From an uncultured Ruminococcus sp. (GTDB lineage Bacteria > Bacillota > Clostridia > Oscillospirales > Ruminococcaceae): DNA of 64,000 nucleotides. The translations under genes were made by a program, and so were the position numbers. This document shows, in pieces, positions 34,270-42,449 of the stretch. Position 1 is the stretch's first letter. Each line of letters opens with the position of its first letter. Location: assembly GCA_902786965.1 (NCBI GenBank), contig CADAEJ010000010.1:35696-99695 (forward strand). Reading direction: 5' to 3'. Below the pieces are notes generated by a model. It was not told where the DNA came from. It made no database searches and saw nothing but the letters and a program-made list of their open reading frames with translations.

Positions 34270-35028
34270 ATGAAAAAAGTTAATAAAAATGGTATGACCC
34301 TTGTTGAAGTGATCATCTCGATGGCAATTTTGAGCTGTATAGCTGCGATGTTTGTAACCATCGCAGTTTCAGCCAAAAATAAGAATGCCGAAACATATAT
34401 CCGCGGTAATGAGATGTATGAGCAGGCAGCAGCTGCCGAGGCTTTCAATACCAAAACTGACTACGGTTCACACTGTAAGATCAGTAAGCTGATGGCATCT
34501 GCATCTGATAATAATTTCAATATTATCGCTGATTTCGGTACACTTACACTGAAAAACAAGGCATACGGCTTTGAGGTAAAAAGACAGGAACAGGATAAGA
34601 GAGATGAGAACTATCAGCTCAGATTCTTCAGAAGCGAAAATGCTTCTACTATCGTTCCTAACCCCGATGCAGGCGAGTTCTGTATCAAGATCTATAACAA
34701 CTCAGGCGTCGAGCAGCATCTTACATTGAGCGCTGCGTGCGGAAGATTCTTTAACGATAAGAATAAGTCCGAAGGCGATCATCCTTCATTCTTTGTAGCT
34801 AACGATGATAAGAACGAGATCGGTTATGCTGCAGGCGACGATGCAGAGCTGTTCAGAGTATGCAACTGGGAAGATGAATCGGTCGTTTATTACACTTTCA
34901 ATGAAGTCAACCTTGCTAACTTTATGGAGATCAAGGACGGTAAAGTGACCGGTAATGTCATCATTCATATCTGCGATGGACTTCAGTTCAAGAACCAGGC
35001 AGAGTATGAAGCAGAAACTGGTGTGTGA
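34270..35028 (+). CDS. Type IV prepilin-like protein (252 residues)
   Basis: Starts MKKVNKNG, then the prepilin cleavage site with MTLVEVIISMAILSCIAAMF: Gly before the cut, Glu at +5, and a hydrophobic helix. The prepilin peptidase encoded nearby should cut after Gly8 and methylate Met1. The globular part (YGFEVKRQ, FCIKIYNNSGVEQHLTLSAA) is not from a family I can name. GGAGG is nine bases before the ATG. Longer than usual major pilins (140-180 residues), so more likely a minor pilin. Confidence 0.85.
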   Translation: MKKVNKNGMTLVEVIISMAILSCIAAMFVTIAVSAKNKNAETYIRGNEMYEQAAAAEAFNTKTDYGSHCKISKLMASASDNNFNIIADFGTLTLKNKAYGFEVKRQEQDKRDENYQLRFFRSENASTIVPNPDAGEFCIKIYNNSGVEQHLTLSAACGRFFNDKNKSEGDHPSFFVANDDKNEIGYAAGDDAELFRVCNWEDESVVYYTFNEVNLANFMEIKDGKVTGNVIIHICDGLQFKNQAEYEAETGV

Positions 35029-35038
35029 GGTGAGCCGC

Positions 35039-37042
35039 ATGAATATTGGAAAGAAAAGCAATAAAAACGGTTTTACCCTCGTTGAGCTTATTGTCGTAGT
35101 TGTTATCTTCGGTATGATAATGGGTGCAATACTTAACTTTATGAAACCGGCAAACGAGATACATAACGATACACAGGCAACAATGGATGCCAACGTTATC
35201 AGCTCGGGTCTTATCGAGTATATGGATGACGAGCTCAGATACGCGACCAATGTCCTCGTTCTTAATGGATATATGGGCGTGCCTAAAGTTTCTGATTCCG
35301 GTATGGTAGGTAATTACCCTGTATCATTCACCGATTGTCTCGTGATCGACAATATCAATCCAAGAGGTTATACCAATAAGAATTTTAATCCTTCAGCAGA
35401 TGATACTGCAACAAAACTTGGCTGCAGAGGCAGCATTATAAAGGTTTCCCAGATCAACACCAAAGGCTTTGACTTTAACAACTCCAAGATCGTCAAGGGC
35501 GCTGATTTCTACGATAAGTTCACTTATTCAATAAAGATCGGTTCAAACGTTCTTGATAAGGAATTTGAGGTCAATAACCAGATAAGCACACTTCAGGTAA
35601 GCCTTGTAGCTTATCAGCCTGTTTACAAGAACGGAAGATATGTTTTCACAAAGAAGAAGTTCGACAGAGACACCAAGAACGGTGAGGACGGAACTATCGA
35701 GAAGAATAAGGGCGCTGTGCTGAGCCTTACTAACATCAACATCGACCCTAACGATTCTGCAAAGCTCGTAGTTTGTGAAAACGGTCTTGTTAATCCAGTG
35801 CAGATAATCGGTAAGTTTGAATCTGACGGTTATCCGACACAGACCACTGCACCTGTAGGTGCTACATCCTATCAGCAGGAAATTTACAAAGCTAACAGAC
35901 AGGTATCTATCACAGATACTAACGGCGAAGATAAGAATGTTGTACCAAGATACACATATATCTTCTACCGTAAGAACAAGAGCGCTACCAAGTGCTCCGT
36001 AAACTTCAAATTCTCTGAAACTTCGCCTATCACTCCGGGTGAGGACGTTGGAGATCCTTACAACAACGTAGCAAAGGGAACAACTTTCAAGAACTTCCCG
36101 CCTGCTCCAAGTGCTCCTTCGGGCTACAATGCTCCATACTGGCAGGCTCCCGATGGCTCAATAGTTGATAAGAATGTTGGTTATGCTATCAACGGTGATA
36201 CGACCTTTACACTTGTTTATTCCGAAAAGGCTCCGTCACCCAACGAGGTAACACTCACTTGGCTCAAGCAGGACGGAAGTGTCTATGCAACGACCAAGCA
36301 GGATAAGGCAACAGGTTCTGAAACCGTAACAGCTACACCACCTGCAGGCGCCCCTGTAAATACAGAGTTCAATGACTATGAGTGGGTAGAGTACGGTACA
36401 GGCGCTAAGCTTGCCGATGTTAATGTCAACGGCGAAAAGACCTTCTATCCGAGCGTTACACCTAAGCTGGTAGTTAAGTTCTCGACCGACGGTACAAACG
36501 TTGATTCAGAGATCCGCGTTTCAAAGGGTCAGAAGATACCTACTCATAAGATTCCAGAGGCAGTTGCTTCAAAGATCCCATCTGACAAGATGTTCGATAA
36601 GTGGGTCGTTAAGGGCTCTGATGTTGGAACTGAATCTAAAACCATTGATGCTGATGTTACTTTTGTAGCTAAGTTCAAAGATAAGCCGCCTGTACCTTCC
36701 GGTTCTTCAGTTGTTAAGGTTCATGTTGTTTCTATTAAAGGCGGCAACAATATTATTGCCGTAAGTCCTCAAGACGGCGGACATCAGCTTAAGTATTCCC
36801 TTAAGTCCATTTCAGACACTGTTCATTTTACAGATCATGAAACGTTTTCTGATAAGCTTTCGGCTGGTAAAGTATTAGAGTTTACTTTCTATAATGACGG
36901 CAAAGATAAAAATGGTAACACTGTTGCTAATACAATGAAACTACAGTTTGAGTGGGAAACAGCACGTTCATTTACTTTCAACGGCACAATGACAGAGGTT
37001 TGGTATAAGGACGGTCAGTTCTATGATTCAAACCCGGGATAA
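35039..37042 (+). CDS. Giant type IV prepilin with InlB-like repeats
   Basis: A 667-residue protein that begins MNIGKKSNKNG and then FTLVELIVVVVIFGMIMGAI, a textbook prepilin site (Gly-Phe cut, Glu5). A pilin head follows, then from about residue 320 three roughly 70-residue modules of the Listeria-Bacteroides/InlB B-repeat type (for example KLVVKFSTDGTNVDSEIRV, MFDKWVVKGSDVG, DADVTFVAKF), then a C-terminal domain (about 555-667, VVKVHVVSIKGGNNIIAV, WYKDGQFYDSNPG). That last part is richer in A and T and uses different codons (GTT, ATT, TTT) than the rest. The ATG at 35039 follows GAGGTGA by six bases; it begins ten bases after the previous stop. Likely a tip adhesin or minor pilin. Confidence 0.85.
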   Translation: MNIGKKSNKNGFTLVELIVVVVIFGMIMGAILNFMKPANEIHNDTQATMDANVISSGLIEYMDDELRYATNVLVLNGYMGVPKVSDSGMVGNYPVSFTDCLVIDNINPRGYTNKNFNPSADDTATKLGCRGSIIKVSQINTKGFDFNNSKIVKGADFYDKFTYSIKIGSNVLDKEFEVNNQISTLQVSLVAYQPVYKNGRYVFTKKKFDRDTKNGEDGTIEKNKGAVLSLTNINIDPNDSAKLVVCENGLVNPVQIIGKFESDGYPTQTTAPVGATSYQQEIYKANRQVSITDTNGEDKNVVPRYTYIFYRKNKSATKCSVNFKFSETSPITPGEDVGDPYNNVAKGTTFKNFPPAPSAPSGYNAPYWQAPDGSIVDKNVGYAINGDTTFTLVYSEKAPSPNEVTLTWLKQDGSVYATTKQDKATGSETVTATPPAGAPVNTEFNDYEWVEYGTGAKLADVNVNGEKTFYPSVTPKLVVKFSTDGTNVDSEIRVSKGQKIPTHKIPEAVASKIPSDKMFDKWVVKGSDVGTESKTIDADVTFVAKFKDKPPVPSGSSVVKVHVVSIKGGNNIIAVSPQDGGHQLKYSLKSISDTVHFTDHETFSDKLSAGKVLEFTFYNDGKDKNGNTVANTMKLQFEWETARSFTFNGTMTEVWYKDGQFYDSNPG

Positions 37043-37050
37043 TTTAAAAT

Positions 37051-37124
37051 TTCTTCAGGGCTGTACGAGCGTATAGCCCTGCTGAAAAGAACCCCTTAAC
37101 AGCCAAGGTTGTTAAGAGGCTCTT
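37051..37124 (+). terminator. Two successive hairpins after the pilin genes
   Basis: First stem CAGGGCT/AGCCCTG (37056-37062 with 37075-37081, extended by TAC/GTA and TTC/GAA). Second stem AGAaCCcCTTAACA with TGTTAAGaGGcTCT (37088-37101 with 37109-37122), followed by TTTT. The second may be a weak terminator. Confidence 0.6.
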
Positions 37125-37139
37125 TTGAGCAAAATAATT

Positions 37140-37177
37140 AGCCGCCCGTTTGGTGCGGACGGCTGATATATTTTTTT
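37140..37177 (+). terminator. Terminator of the pilin operon
   Basis: AGCCGcCCG, loop, CGGaCGGCT (37140-37164), then GATATA and seven T. It separates the pilin genes from the converging prepilin peptidase gene. Confidence 0.75.
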
Positions 37178-37178
37178 G

Positions 37179-38000
37179 TCACAAAACCTGATAAGCATCT
37201 TCAAGCATACGGTTGATACCTGTGAATTCAAGGTACCAGTCACCAAGATATGTTCCGAAGAAAAGCGCTATCAGTATTCCGAGTGAGAGGTAAGGCCCGA
37301 AAGCAAACTTTGAGCTTCCGCTGAAATGCTTTTGTATAAGACCTCCGATAGCTCCCGTTACCAGCGCGATGGCAAGTGCAACAAGTATTCCCTTGACACC
37401 AAGGAAAAGTCCGCCCGCTGCCATAAGGATAACGTCACCCCAGCCCATAGCTCTTTCGTGGGAAACAAGTGTGACTATCATAAGCGGTACGCTTGCGGCA
37501 AATATTCCGATAATGTGCTGGCTGATCGGTATATCCTGCGGATACTGGCAGAAAATCATCCTCGGTATCGCCATAACAGCAATGAAAAGCACTACCCATG
37601 AGTTTATCAGCTGTGTGTCCCAATCCATGAAGAAAACCACTACAAGTGCTGATATCATAAGATTGCAAAGCACTACGAACAGCGGATAGGATACCGCGTC
37701 AAAGTATATCGCGGTGATCAGCCATAAAACTCCCGTAAGTGCCTCGACTACCGTGTAGCGCGGCGATATCTTTGCTCCGCAGCTGCGGCATTTGCCTCGC
37801 AGGATGCACCAGCTTATAATAGGTATAAGATCACGGTGCTTGATCTCTTCACCGCAGGTCATACAGTGAGAGTTGCGCTTGATAAGCCCTTCATTTTTCG
37901 GAAGTCTGTAAATGCAGACGTTGAGAAAGCTTCCAACGCAAACTCCGAAAATGAACATGAATACATAGATCACTATGTACGAAATTTCTAATTGACCCAA
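37179..38000 (-). CDS. pilD: Type IV prepilin peptidase / N-methyltransferase (A24A)
   Basis: Membrane aspartyl protease that cuts prepilins after Gly and methylates the new N terminus. The 273 residues include the cytoplasmic zinc domain with paired Cys (SHCMTCGEEI and RGKCRSCGAKI), SPRYTVVEALTGVLW, and the two catalytic aspartates: FMDWDTQLI (near 125) and the GxGD motif in MGWGDVILMAAGG. About eight hydrophobic helices. The only good start is a TTG at 38000, ten bases after GGAGG. It is transcribed away from pilB from a shared 118-base region. Its substrates are the two prepilins upstream. Confidence 0.95.
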   Translation of the reverse strand: MGQLEISYIVIYVFMFIFGVCVGSFLNVCIYRLPKNEGLIKRNSHCMTCGEEIKHRDLIPIISWCILRGKCRSCGAKISPRYTVVEALTGVLWLITAIYFDAVSYPLFVVLCNLMISALVVVFFMDWDTQLINSWVVLFIAVMAIPRMIFCQYPQDIPISQHIIGIFAASVPLMIVTLVSHERAMGWGDVILMAAGGLFLGVKGILVALAIALVTGAIGGLIQKHFSGSSKFAFGPYLSLGILIALFFGTYLGDWYLEFTGINRMLEDAYQVL

Positions 38001-38033
38001 TTTGATGATCCTCCTTTCAGGATACTATACACC

Positions 38034-38062
38034 ATTTTAGCATATATTTTATAAAATTACAA
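38034..38062 (-). promoter_or_regulatory. Promoter of the prepilin peptidase gene
   Basis: Minus strand TTGTAA (38062-38057), 17-base spacer, TAAAAT (38039-38034). No equally clear element for pilB was found on the plus strand of this gap. Confidence 0.7.
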
Positions 38063-38118
38063 TAGTTTAAATAATAAATAATTTACCGCACATACCGTGA
38101 GGAGTTAGGAGAAAAAGT

Positions 38119-39798
38119 ATGAGAAACGGACCAATAGGACAATACCTCGTCGAAAAGAAACTTATTACCGAAGCTCAGCTTCAGGAGGTACTGGCAAAGC
38201 AGAAGGAACAAAAGGGCAAGATCTTCGGTGATGTTATTATCGAGATGGGTTTTGTTACCGATGTTCAGTTCGCAGAAGTTCTTGCTGAAAGACTGAATAT
38301 CCAGTATATCGACCTTGATAATACACCTCTTTCGCACGATGTGGTTATGAAGATCCCTGAAACTGCTGCGAGAAAGTACAACGTTATCGCAGTCGAGAAA
38401 ATGGGTAAACGACTCACCGTCGCTACGAATGACCCTATCAACTTCTACGTTTTTGAAGACCTCAGAGTTATCACGGGCTGCAGCGTATCACCTGTGCTTG
38501 CTACAAAAGCAGCTATCAACAGAGCCATCGGTAAGATATACTCCGAGGGACAGGTTGACAGCGTGGTTGACGAGGCTACTAAGGAGAAAGAAGAAGACGG
38601 TTCATTCTCAATGGACGACCTCGATCTCGCCGAAGGCAGAATCGAAAATGCTCCTATCGTAAAGCTTGCGACAGCTATCGTTGAGAACTCCTTCCGTCAG
38701 AACGCAACGGATATCCATATCGAGCCTTTCAAGGACGTTACAAAGATAAGAATAAGAATAAACGGCGACCTTGTAGAGCTGATGACCTTGTCACCTGCAC
38801 TTCATGTATCGCTCGTAACAAGATTCAAGATCCTGTCAGGTATGAATATCGCCGAAAAGCGTATCCCACAGGACGGCCGTATGTCGCAGGTCATCGACGG
38901 CGCGACAGTTGACCTTCGTGTATCTAATCTTCCAATGGTCTACGGTGAAAAGGTCGTTATTCGTATCCTTGCAGGCGACAGCTCCGTAAGAAGGATACAG
39001 GACCTCGGTATGACCGACTATAACTACGAAAGATTCGTATCCTGCCTCAAGGTGCCTCAGGGCGTTGTCCTTGTAACAGGACCTACAGGTTCAGGTAAAT
39101 CTACAACACTTTACGCAGCTTTGGGTGAGATCGCTAAGCCAAACCTTAACGTAATCACCGTCGAAGACCCTGTCGAAAAGAAGATCGCTAATATCAACCA
39201 GTGTCAGATAAACGAAAAAGCCGGCATGACCTTCGGTGCGGCGCTTCGTTCTATCCTCCGTCAGGACCCTGACATCATAATGGTCGGAGAAATGCGTGAT
39301 ACCGAGACAGCCGAGATCGCTATCAGAGCGGCTATCACCGGTCACCTTGTGCTCTCCACACTTCATACCAACGACGCCGCTTCCACTGTAACAAGACTTG
39401 TGGATATGGGCGTTGAGGCATACATGGTCGCAACCTCACTTATCGGTATCGTAGCACAGCGTCTTACAAAGACCCTTTGCCCTGAATGTAAAAAGCCGAG
39501 AATGTCTACCCCTGAGGAAGAAAAGCTTATGGGTATAGATCATTCGGTAATGGTCTACGATGCAGGCGGTTGCCCTAAGTGCAATAATACAGGTTATAAC
39601 GGACGTACAGCTATCCACGAGATCCTTCTCGCAACACCGAGAATGCAGGTGCTTATCACCTCGGGCGCAAAGGCAGACGAGATCGCAGAGCTTGCTAAAG
39701 AAGAGGGTACACTTCTTCTTCGTGATAACGTTTCCAAACTCGTGCAGAACGGCGTAACATCTATGGATGAGCTTATCCGTGTAACATATGCAGTCTGA
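38119..39798 (+). CDS. pilB: Type IV pilus extension ATPase
   Basis: Hexameric GspE/PilB ATPase that drives pilus polymerisation. The 559 residues have the N-terminal MshEN domain (GPIGQYLVEKKLITEAQLQEVL), the NTD2 segment FRQNATDIHIEPFKDVTKIRIRINGDL (shown in parts: ATDIHIEPF), Walker A GPTGSGKSTT at about 321-330, the Asp box, Walker B-like DPDIIMVGEMRDTETAEIA, the His box LVLSTLHTNDAAST, and the tetra-Cys zinc site CPECKKP and CPKCNNTGY of extension ATPases. Followed after 38 bases by pilT. Confidence 0.97.
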   Translation: MRNGPIGQYLVEKKLITEAQLQEVLAKQKEQKGKIFGDVIIEMGFVTDVQFAEVLAERLNIQYIDLDNTPLSHDVVMKIPETAARKYNVIAVEKMGKRLTVATNDPINFYVFEDLRVITGCSVSPVLATKAAINRAIGKIYSEGQVDSVVDEATKEKEEDGSFSMDDLDLAEGRIENAPIVKLATAIVENSFRQNATDIHIEPFKDVTKIRIRINGDLVELMTLSPALHVSLVTRFKILSGMNIAEKRIPQDGRMSQVIDGATVDLRVSNLPMVYGEKVVIRILAGDSSVRRIQDLGMTDYNYERFVSCLKVPQGVVLVTGPTGSGKSTTLYAALGEIAKPNLNVITVEDPVEKKIANINQCQINEKAGMTFGAALRSILRQDPDIIMVGEMRDTETAEIAIRAAITGHLVLSTLHTNDAASTVTRLVDMGVEAYMVATSLIGIVAQRLTKTLCPECKKPRMSTPEEEKLMGIDHSVMVYDAGGCPKCNNTGYNGRTAIHEILLATPRMQVLITSGAKADEIAELAKEEGTLLLRDNVSKLVQNGVTSMDELIRVTYAV

Positions 39799-39836
39799 GC
39801 CTAATTTAAAATCATATAAATTGGAGGTAAAACACA

Positions 39837-40910
39837 ATGGCAGTAGATATTAACAAGATCCTTGATGAGGCAAGAGCACTTGGATGCTCCGACCTTCACT
39901 TCACCGTAGGTATCCCACCTATCGTAAGACAGGGCGGTAACCTCAGAAAGCTTTCCTCATACCCTGATATGACGGAGATCGAAATTCAGAACATCACCAA
40001 GGATATGTGTAACGATAAGCAGAGACAGCAGATCAAGGACCACATCGATACCGACTTTACATTCGTATCGACCAGAGGCTTCCGTCACCGTGTAAACGTA
40101 TACCGTCAGAGAGGATCAACGGCTATCGCTATCCGTCTTCTGAGAAACGATATACCTACACTTACCGACCTTAACCTTCCTCCCGTACTTGCAGAGTTCG
40201 TTATGAGACCAAGAGGACTCGTGCTTGTAACCGGACCAACAGGTTCAGGTAAATCTACAACACTTGCTGCTATGATCGACTATGTTAATATCCACAAGTC
40301 AGCACACATAATCACAGTCGAGGACCCTATCGAGTACATGCACGCTCATAAGAGATGTATGGTCAATCAGAGAGAGGTCGGCCCCGATGTACCAAGCTTC
40401 TCGCTTTCACTTCGTGCCGCACTCCGTGAGGACCCGGATATCATACTCGTCGGAGAAATGAGAGACTTTGAGACTATCGAAGCCGCTGTAACCGCCGCTG
40501 AAACAGGTCACCTTGTAATGAGCACACTTCATACCACCAACGCTCCTTCAACTATCGACCGTATCATCGACGTATTCCCGGCTCACCAGCAGCACCAGAT
40601 CAGAACACAGCTCGCATCGGTACTTGTAGGTATCTGTACACAGACCCTTTGCCGAACATTTGACGGTACAAGCCGTGTTGCTTGCTGCGAGATCCTTAAC
40701 GCTACTGACTCTATCAAGGCTATGATCCGTGACGACAAGGTTCACCTTATCGGTTCGGCAATGCAGACAGGTAAGGCACAGGGAATGCAGACTATGGATC
40801 AGGAGCTCGCAAAGCTCGTTAAGTCCAGAACCATTTCTATGGACGTTGCTCTTGAAAAGTGCTCAAACGCACAGGACCTCAAGAGATTTATCGCAGACGC
40901 AAGAGCATAA
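39837..40910 (+). CDS. pilT: Type IV pilus retraction ATPase
   Basis: Hexameric motor for pilus retraction and twitching. The 357 residues show the PilT start KILDEARALGCSDLHFTVGIPP, Walker A GPTGSGKSTT at about 133-142, the Asp box ITVEDPIEYMH, Walker B DPDIILVGEMRDFETIEAA, the His box LVMSTLHTTNAPSTIDRIID, and the C-terminal LCRTFDGTSRVACCEI part near where other PilT proteins carry AIRNLIRE. It lacks the tetra-Cys zinc site of PilB. GGAGG is nine bases before the ATG. Confidence 0.96.
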   Translation: MAVDINKILDEARALGCSDLHFTVGIPPIVRQGGNLRKLSSYPDMTEIEIQNITKDMCNDKQRQQIKDHIDTDFTFVSTRGFRHRVNVYRQRGSTAIAIRLLRNDIPTLTDLNLPPVLAEFVMRPRGLVLVTGPTGSGKSTTLAAMIDYVNIHKSAHIITVEDPIEYMHAHKRCMVNQREVGPDVPSFSLSLRAALREDPDIILVGEMRDFETIEAAVTAAETGHLVMSTLHTTNAPSTIDRIIDVFPAHQQHQIRTQLASVLVGICTQTLCRTFDGTSRVACCEILNATDSIKAMIRDDKVHLIGSAMQTGKAQGMQTMDQELAKLVKSRTISMDVALEKCSNAQDLKRFIADARA

Positions 40911-40923
40911 TAAAACAAATCAT

Positions 40924-40959
40924 AAAGCCATACAGATGCTGTTCTGTATGGCTTTTTTT
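40924..40959 (+). terminator. Terminator after pilT
   Basis: AAAGCCATACAG (40924-40935), loop, CTGTATGGCTTT, then a T-run. Confidence 0.93.
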
Positions 40960-40963
40960 GCGC

Positions 40964-40992
40964 AAAAAAAGGTGCTGATGATCGTCAGCACC
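40964..40992 (-). terminator. Terminator after the first EamA gene
   Basis: Minus strand GGTGCTGA (40992-40985), loop, TCAGCACC (40978-40971), then seven T. Confidence 0.9.
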
Positions 40993-40998
40993 CCGGTT

Positions 40999-41874
40999 TT
41001 ATCCCTCTTTTGTCTGAGCCTTTTTGTTGCTGAAAATAAAAACTGTCATCGCCATCGAAATGATGATGATGTATCCCAGCAGGCTCCATATATCAGGCTT
41101 GTCACCGAACATCAGAAATCCAAGCGTTGCGGTGAAAATGATCTGCGTGTAGTCAAATATCGAGATCTCCCGCGCAGGCGCATTGCTGTATGCCGCCGTT
41201 ATCGCGAACTGTCCGCCTGCAGCACCAAACCCCGCAGCAATCAGACAAAGTACCTGCAATATGCTCATCGGGTGGAAGTCTATAATAAGGAACGGCAGCG
41301 TTATCAGGCAGGAGAAAAGCGAGAAGTACGCAACTATCATCGGCCCCTTTTCACCGTGCTGACCGAGATAGCGAACGCAGGTGTATGCAAGTCCCGCAGC
41401 CATACCGCCCAGGAAACCTGCGAGCGACGCAAACAGATCAGCATTCGCAAAGGTCGGTTTGATAACAAAAAGTGCGCCGATAAATGCACCCGTAATCGTC
41501 ACTATGTTGAATAACTTCAGCTTTTCGCGCAGAAAAATAAACGAGAACAACACGCAGAAAAACGGCGACATCTTGTTGAGGATCGATGCGTCCGAAAGCA
41601 CAAGTACATCAATGGCGTAAAAGTTGCCTATCATGCCCAGCGAACCTGCCAGCGACCTTGTAAACAGCACCATCGAGTTTTTTCTCGTCGCACAGCCAAA
41701 TCTTATGTGCTTTTTCTTCATTACTCCCAGCGCGAAAAACAACGCCACAAAGTTTCTGAAAAATACCTTCTGCATCGTCGGCAGGTCGCCCGAAAGCCGT
41801 ACAAATGCAAACATAAACGCAAAGCTGAACGCCGACAGGATTATCAGCAGTATAGCCTTGTTTCTCTTATTCAA
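40999..41874 (-). CDS. EamA/DMT-superfamily transporter
   Basis: A 291-residue protein of ten predicted helices made of two EamA repeats: AILLIILSAFSFAFMFAFVRL with KVFFRNFVALFFAL in the first, and LAGFLGGMAAGLAYTCVRYL with ISIFDYTQIIFTATLGFLMF in the second. LSDASILNKMSPFFCVLFS matches the conserved end of repeat one. Members export amino acids, nucleobases or other small metabolites; the substrate here cannot be read. The start overlaps the stop of the DUF3783 gene by eight bases, so the two are coupled. Confidence 0.92.
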   Translation of the reverse strand: MNKRNKAILLIILSAFSFAFMFAFVRLSGDLPTMQKVFFRNFVALFFALGVMKKKHIRFGCATRKNSMVLFTRSLAGSLGMIGNFYAIDVLVLSDASILNKMSPFFCVLFSFIFLREKLKLFNIVTITGAFIGALFVIKPTFANADLFASLAGFLGGMAAGLAYTCVRYLGQHGEKGPMIVAYFSLFSCLITLPFLIIDFHPMSILQVLCLIAAGFGAAGGQFAITAAYSNAPAREISIFDYTQIIFTATLGFLMFGDKPDIWSLLGYIIIISMAMTVFIFSNKKAQTKEG

Positions 41875-42265
41875 CCTTATCGCTCCTTGTCATAGCCTTG
41901 TGCTCCTGCTCAAGCTCCTTCGCAAGCTGCGATGCAGTCCAGCGCTGATTGTGCGCCGTGCATATCGCCTTGAGTGCGACTGATGCACCGTTTTCGCGCA
42001 TCTGCCGAAGTATACCGTTAAGCTCACCGCCGTCTATCCCCGAGAACACAATAAACTCCTGCGTTACGCTTTGCACTTTGCCGCTCTCTTTAAAACCCGT
42101 GAACCCGAGCAGATACCCAAGCTGCTGACCGCCGCAGTCCGCACCGACAGCTTTGACTTCACCGCCGTATGCTCTCATTATATCCATAAGCTTCGCAGTT
42201 TTCTCATCACTCACATTAACAGCAAGTAACATCTTTTCAAACTTTGTTTTTATTATTGATTTCAT
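41867..42265 (-). CDS. DUF3783-domain protein
   Basis: A 132-residue soluble protein. The C-terminal half, FIVFSGIDGGELNGILRQMR followed by VALKAICTAHNQRWTASQLA and KELEQEHKAM, matches what I know of DUF3783, small clostridial proteins without an assigned function. The N-terminal half (MKSIIKTKFEKMLLAVNVSDE, GQQLGYLLGFTGF) is probably part of the same domain. First gene of a two-gene unit with the EamA transporter. Confidence 0.78.
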   Translation of the reverse strand: MKSIIKTKFEKMLLAVNVSDEKTAKLMDIMRAYGGEVKAVGADCGGQQLGYLLGFTGFKESGKVQSVTQEFIVFSGIDGGELNGILRQMRENGASVALKAICTAHNQRWTASQLAKELEQEHKAMTRSDKVE

Positions 42266-42347
42266 AATTGTTAAACTATGCTCCTGTCGATTTGTAAACC
42301 CTTTAAAACCGCGCTTTGCGTCACATAGCCGCAGCGCTCACTTGTTG

Positions 42348-42376
42348 ATTATATCACACAATTTGTTGCGTGTCAA
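42348..42376 (-). promoter_or_regulatory. Promoter of the DUF3783-EamA unit
   Basis: Minus strand TTGACA (42376-42371), 17-base spacer, TATAAT (42353-42348): both boxes consensus. It is back to back with the GGDEF-EAL promoter, only ten bases apart. Confidence 0.87.
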
Positions 42377-42386
42377 TCAAAAGTGC

Positions 42387-42415
42387 TTGAAATTAGCGGA
42401 TTTATGTGGTATAAT
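42387..42415 (+). promoter_or_regulatory. Promoter of the GGDEF-EAL gene
   Basis: TTGAAA (42387-42392), 17-base spacer, TATAAT (42410-42415). Confidence 0.82.
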
Positions 42416-42449
42416 CAAAATTGACAAATATTATATAAGGAGGGCGAGT

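Noticed and set aside
42153-42449. In-frame 5' extension of the GGDEF-EAL gene
   Set aside because: It crosses the divergent promoters and part of the DUF3783 gene; the ATG at 42450 has AAGGAGGG.
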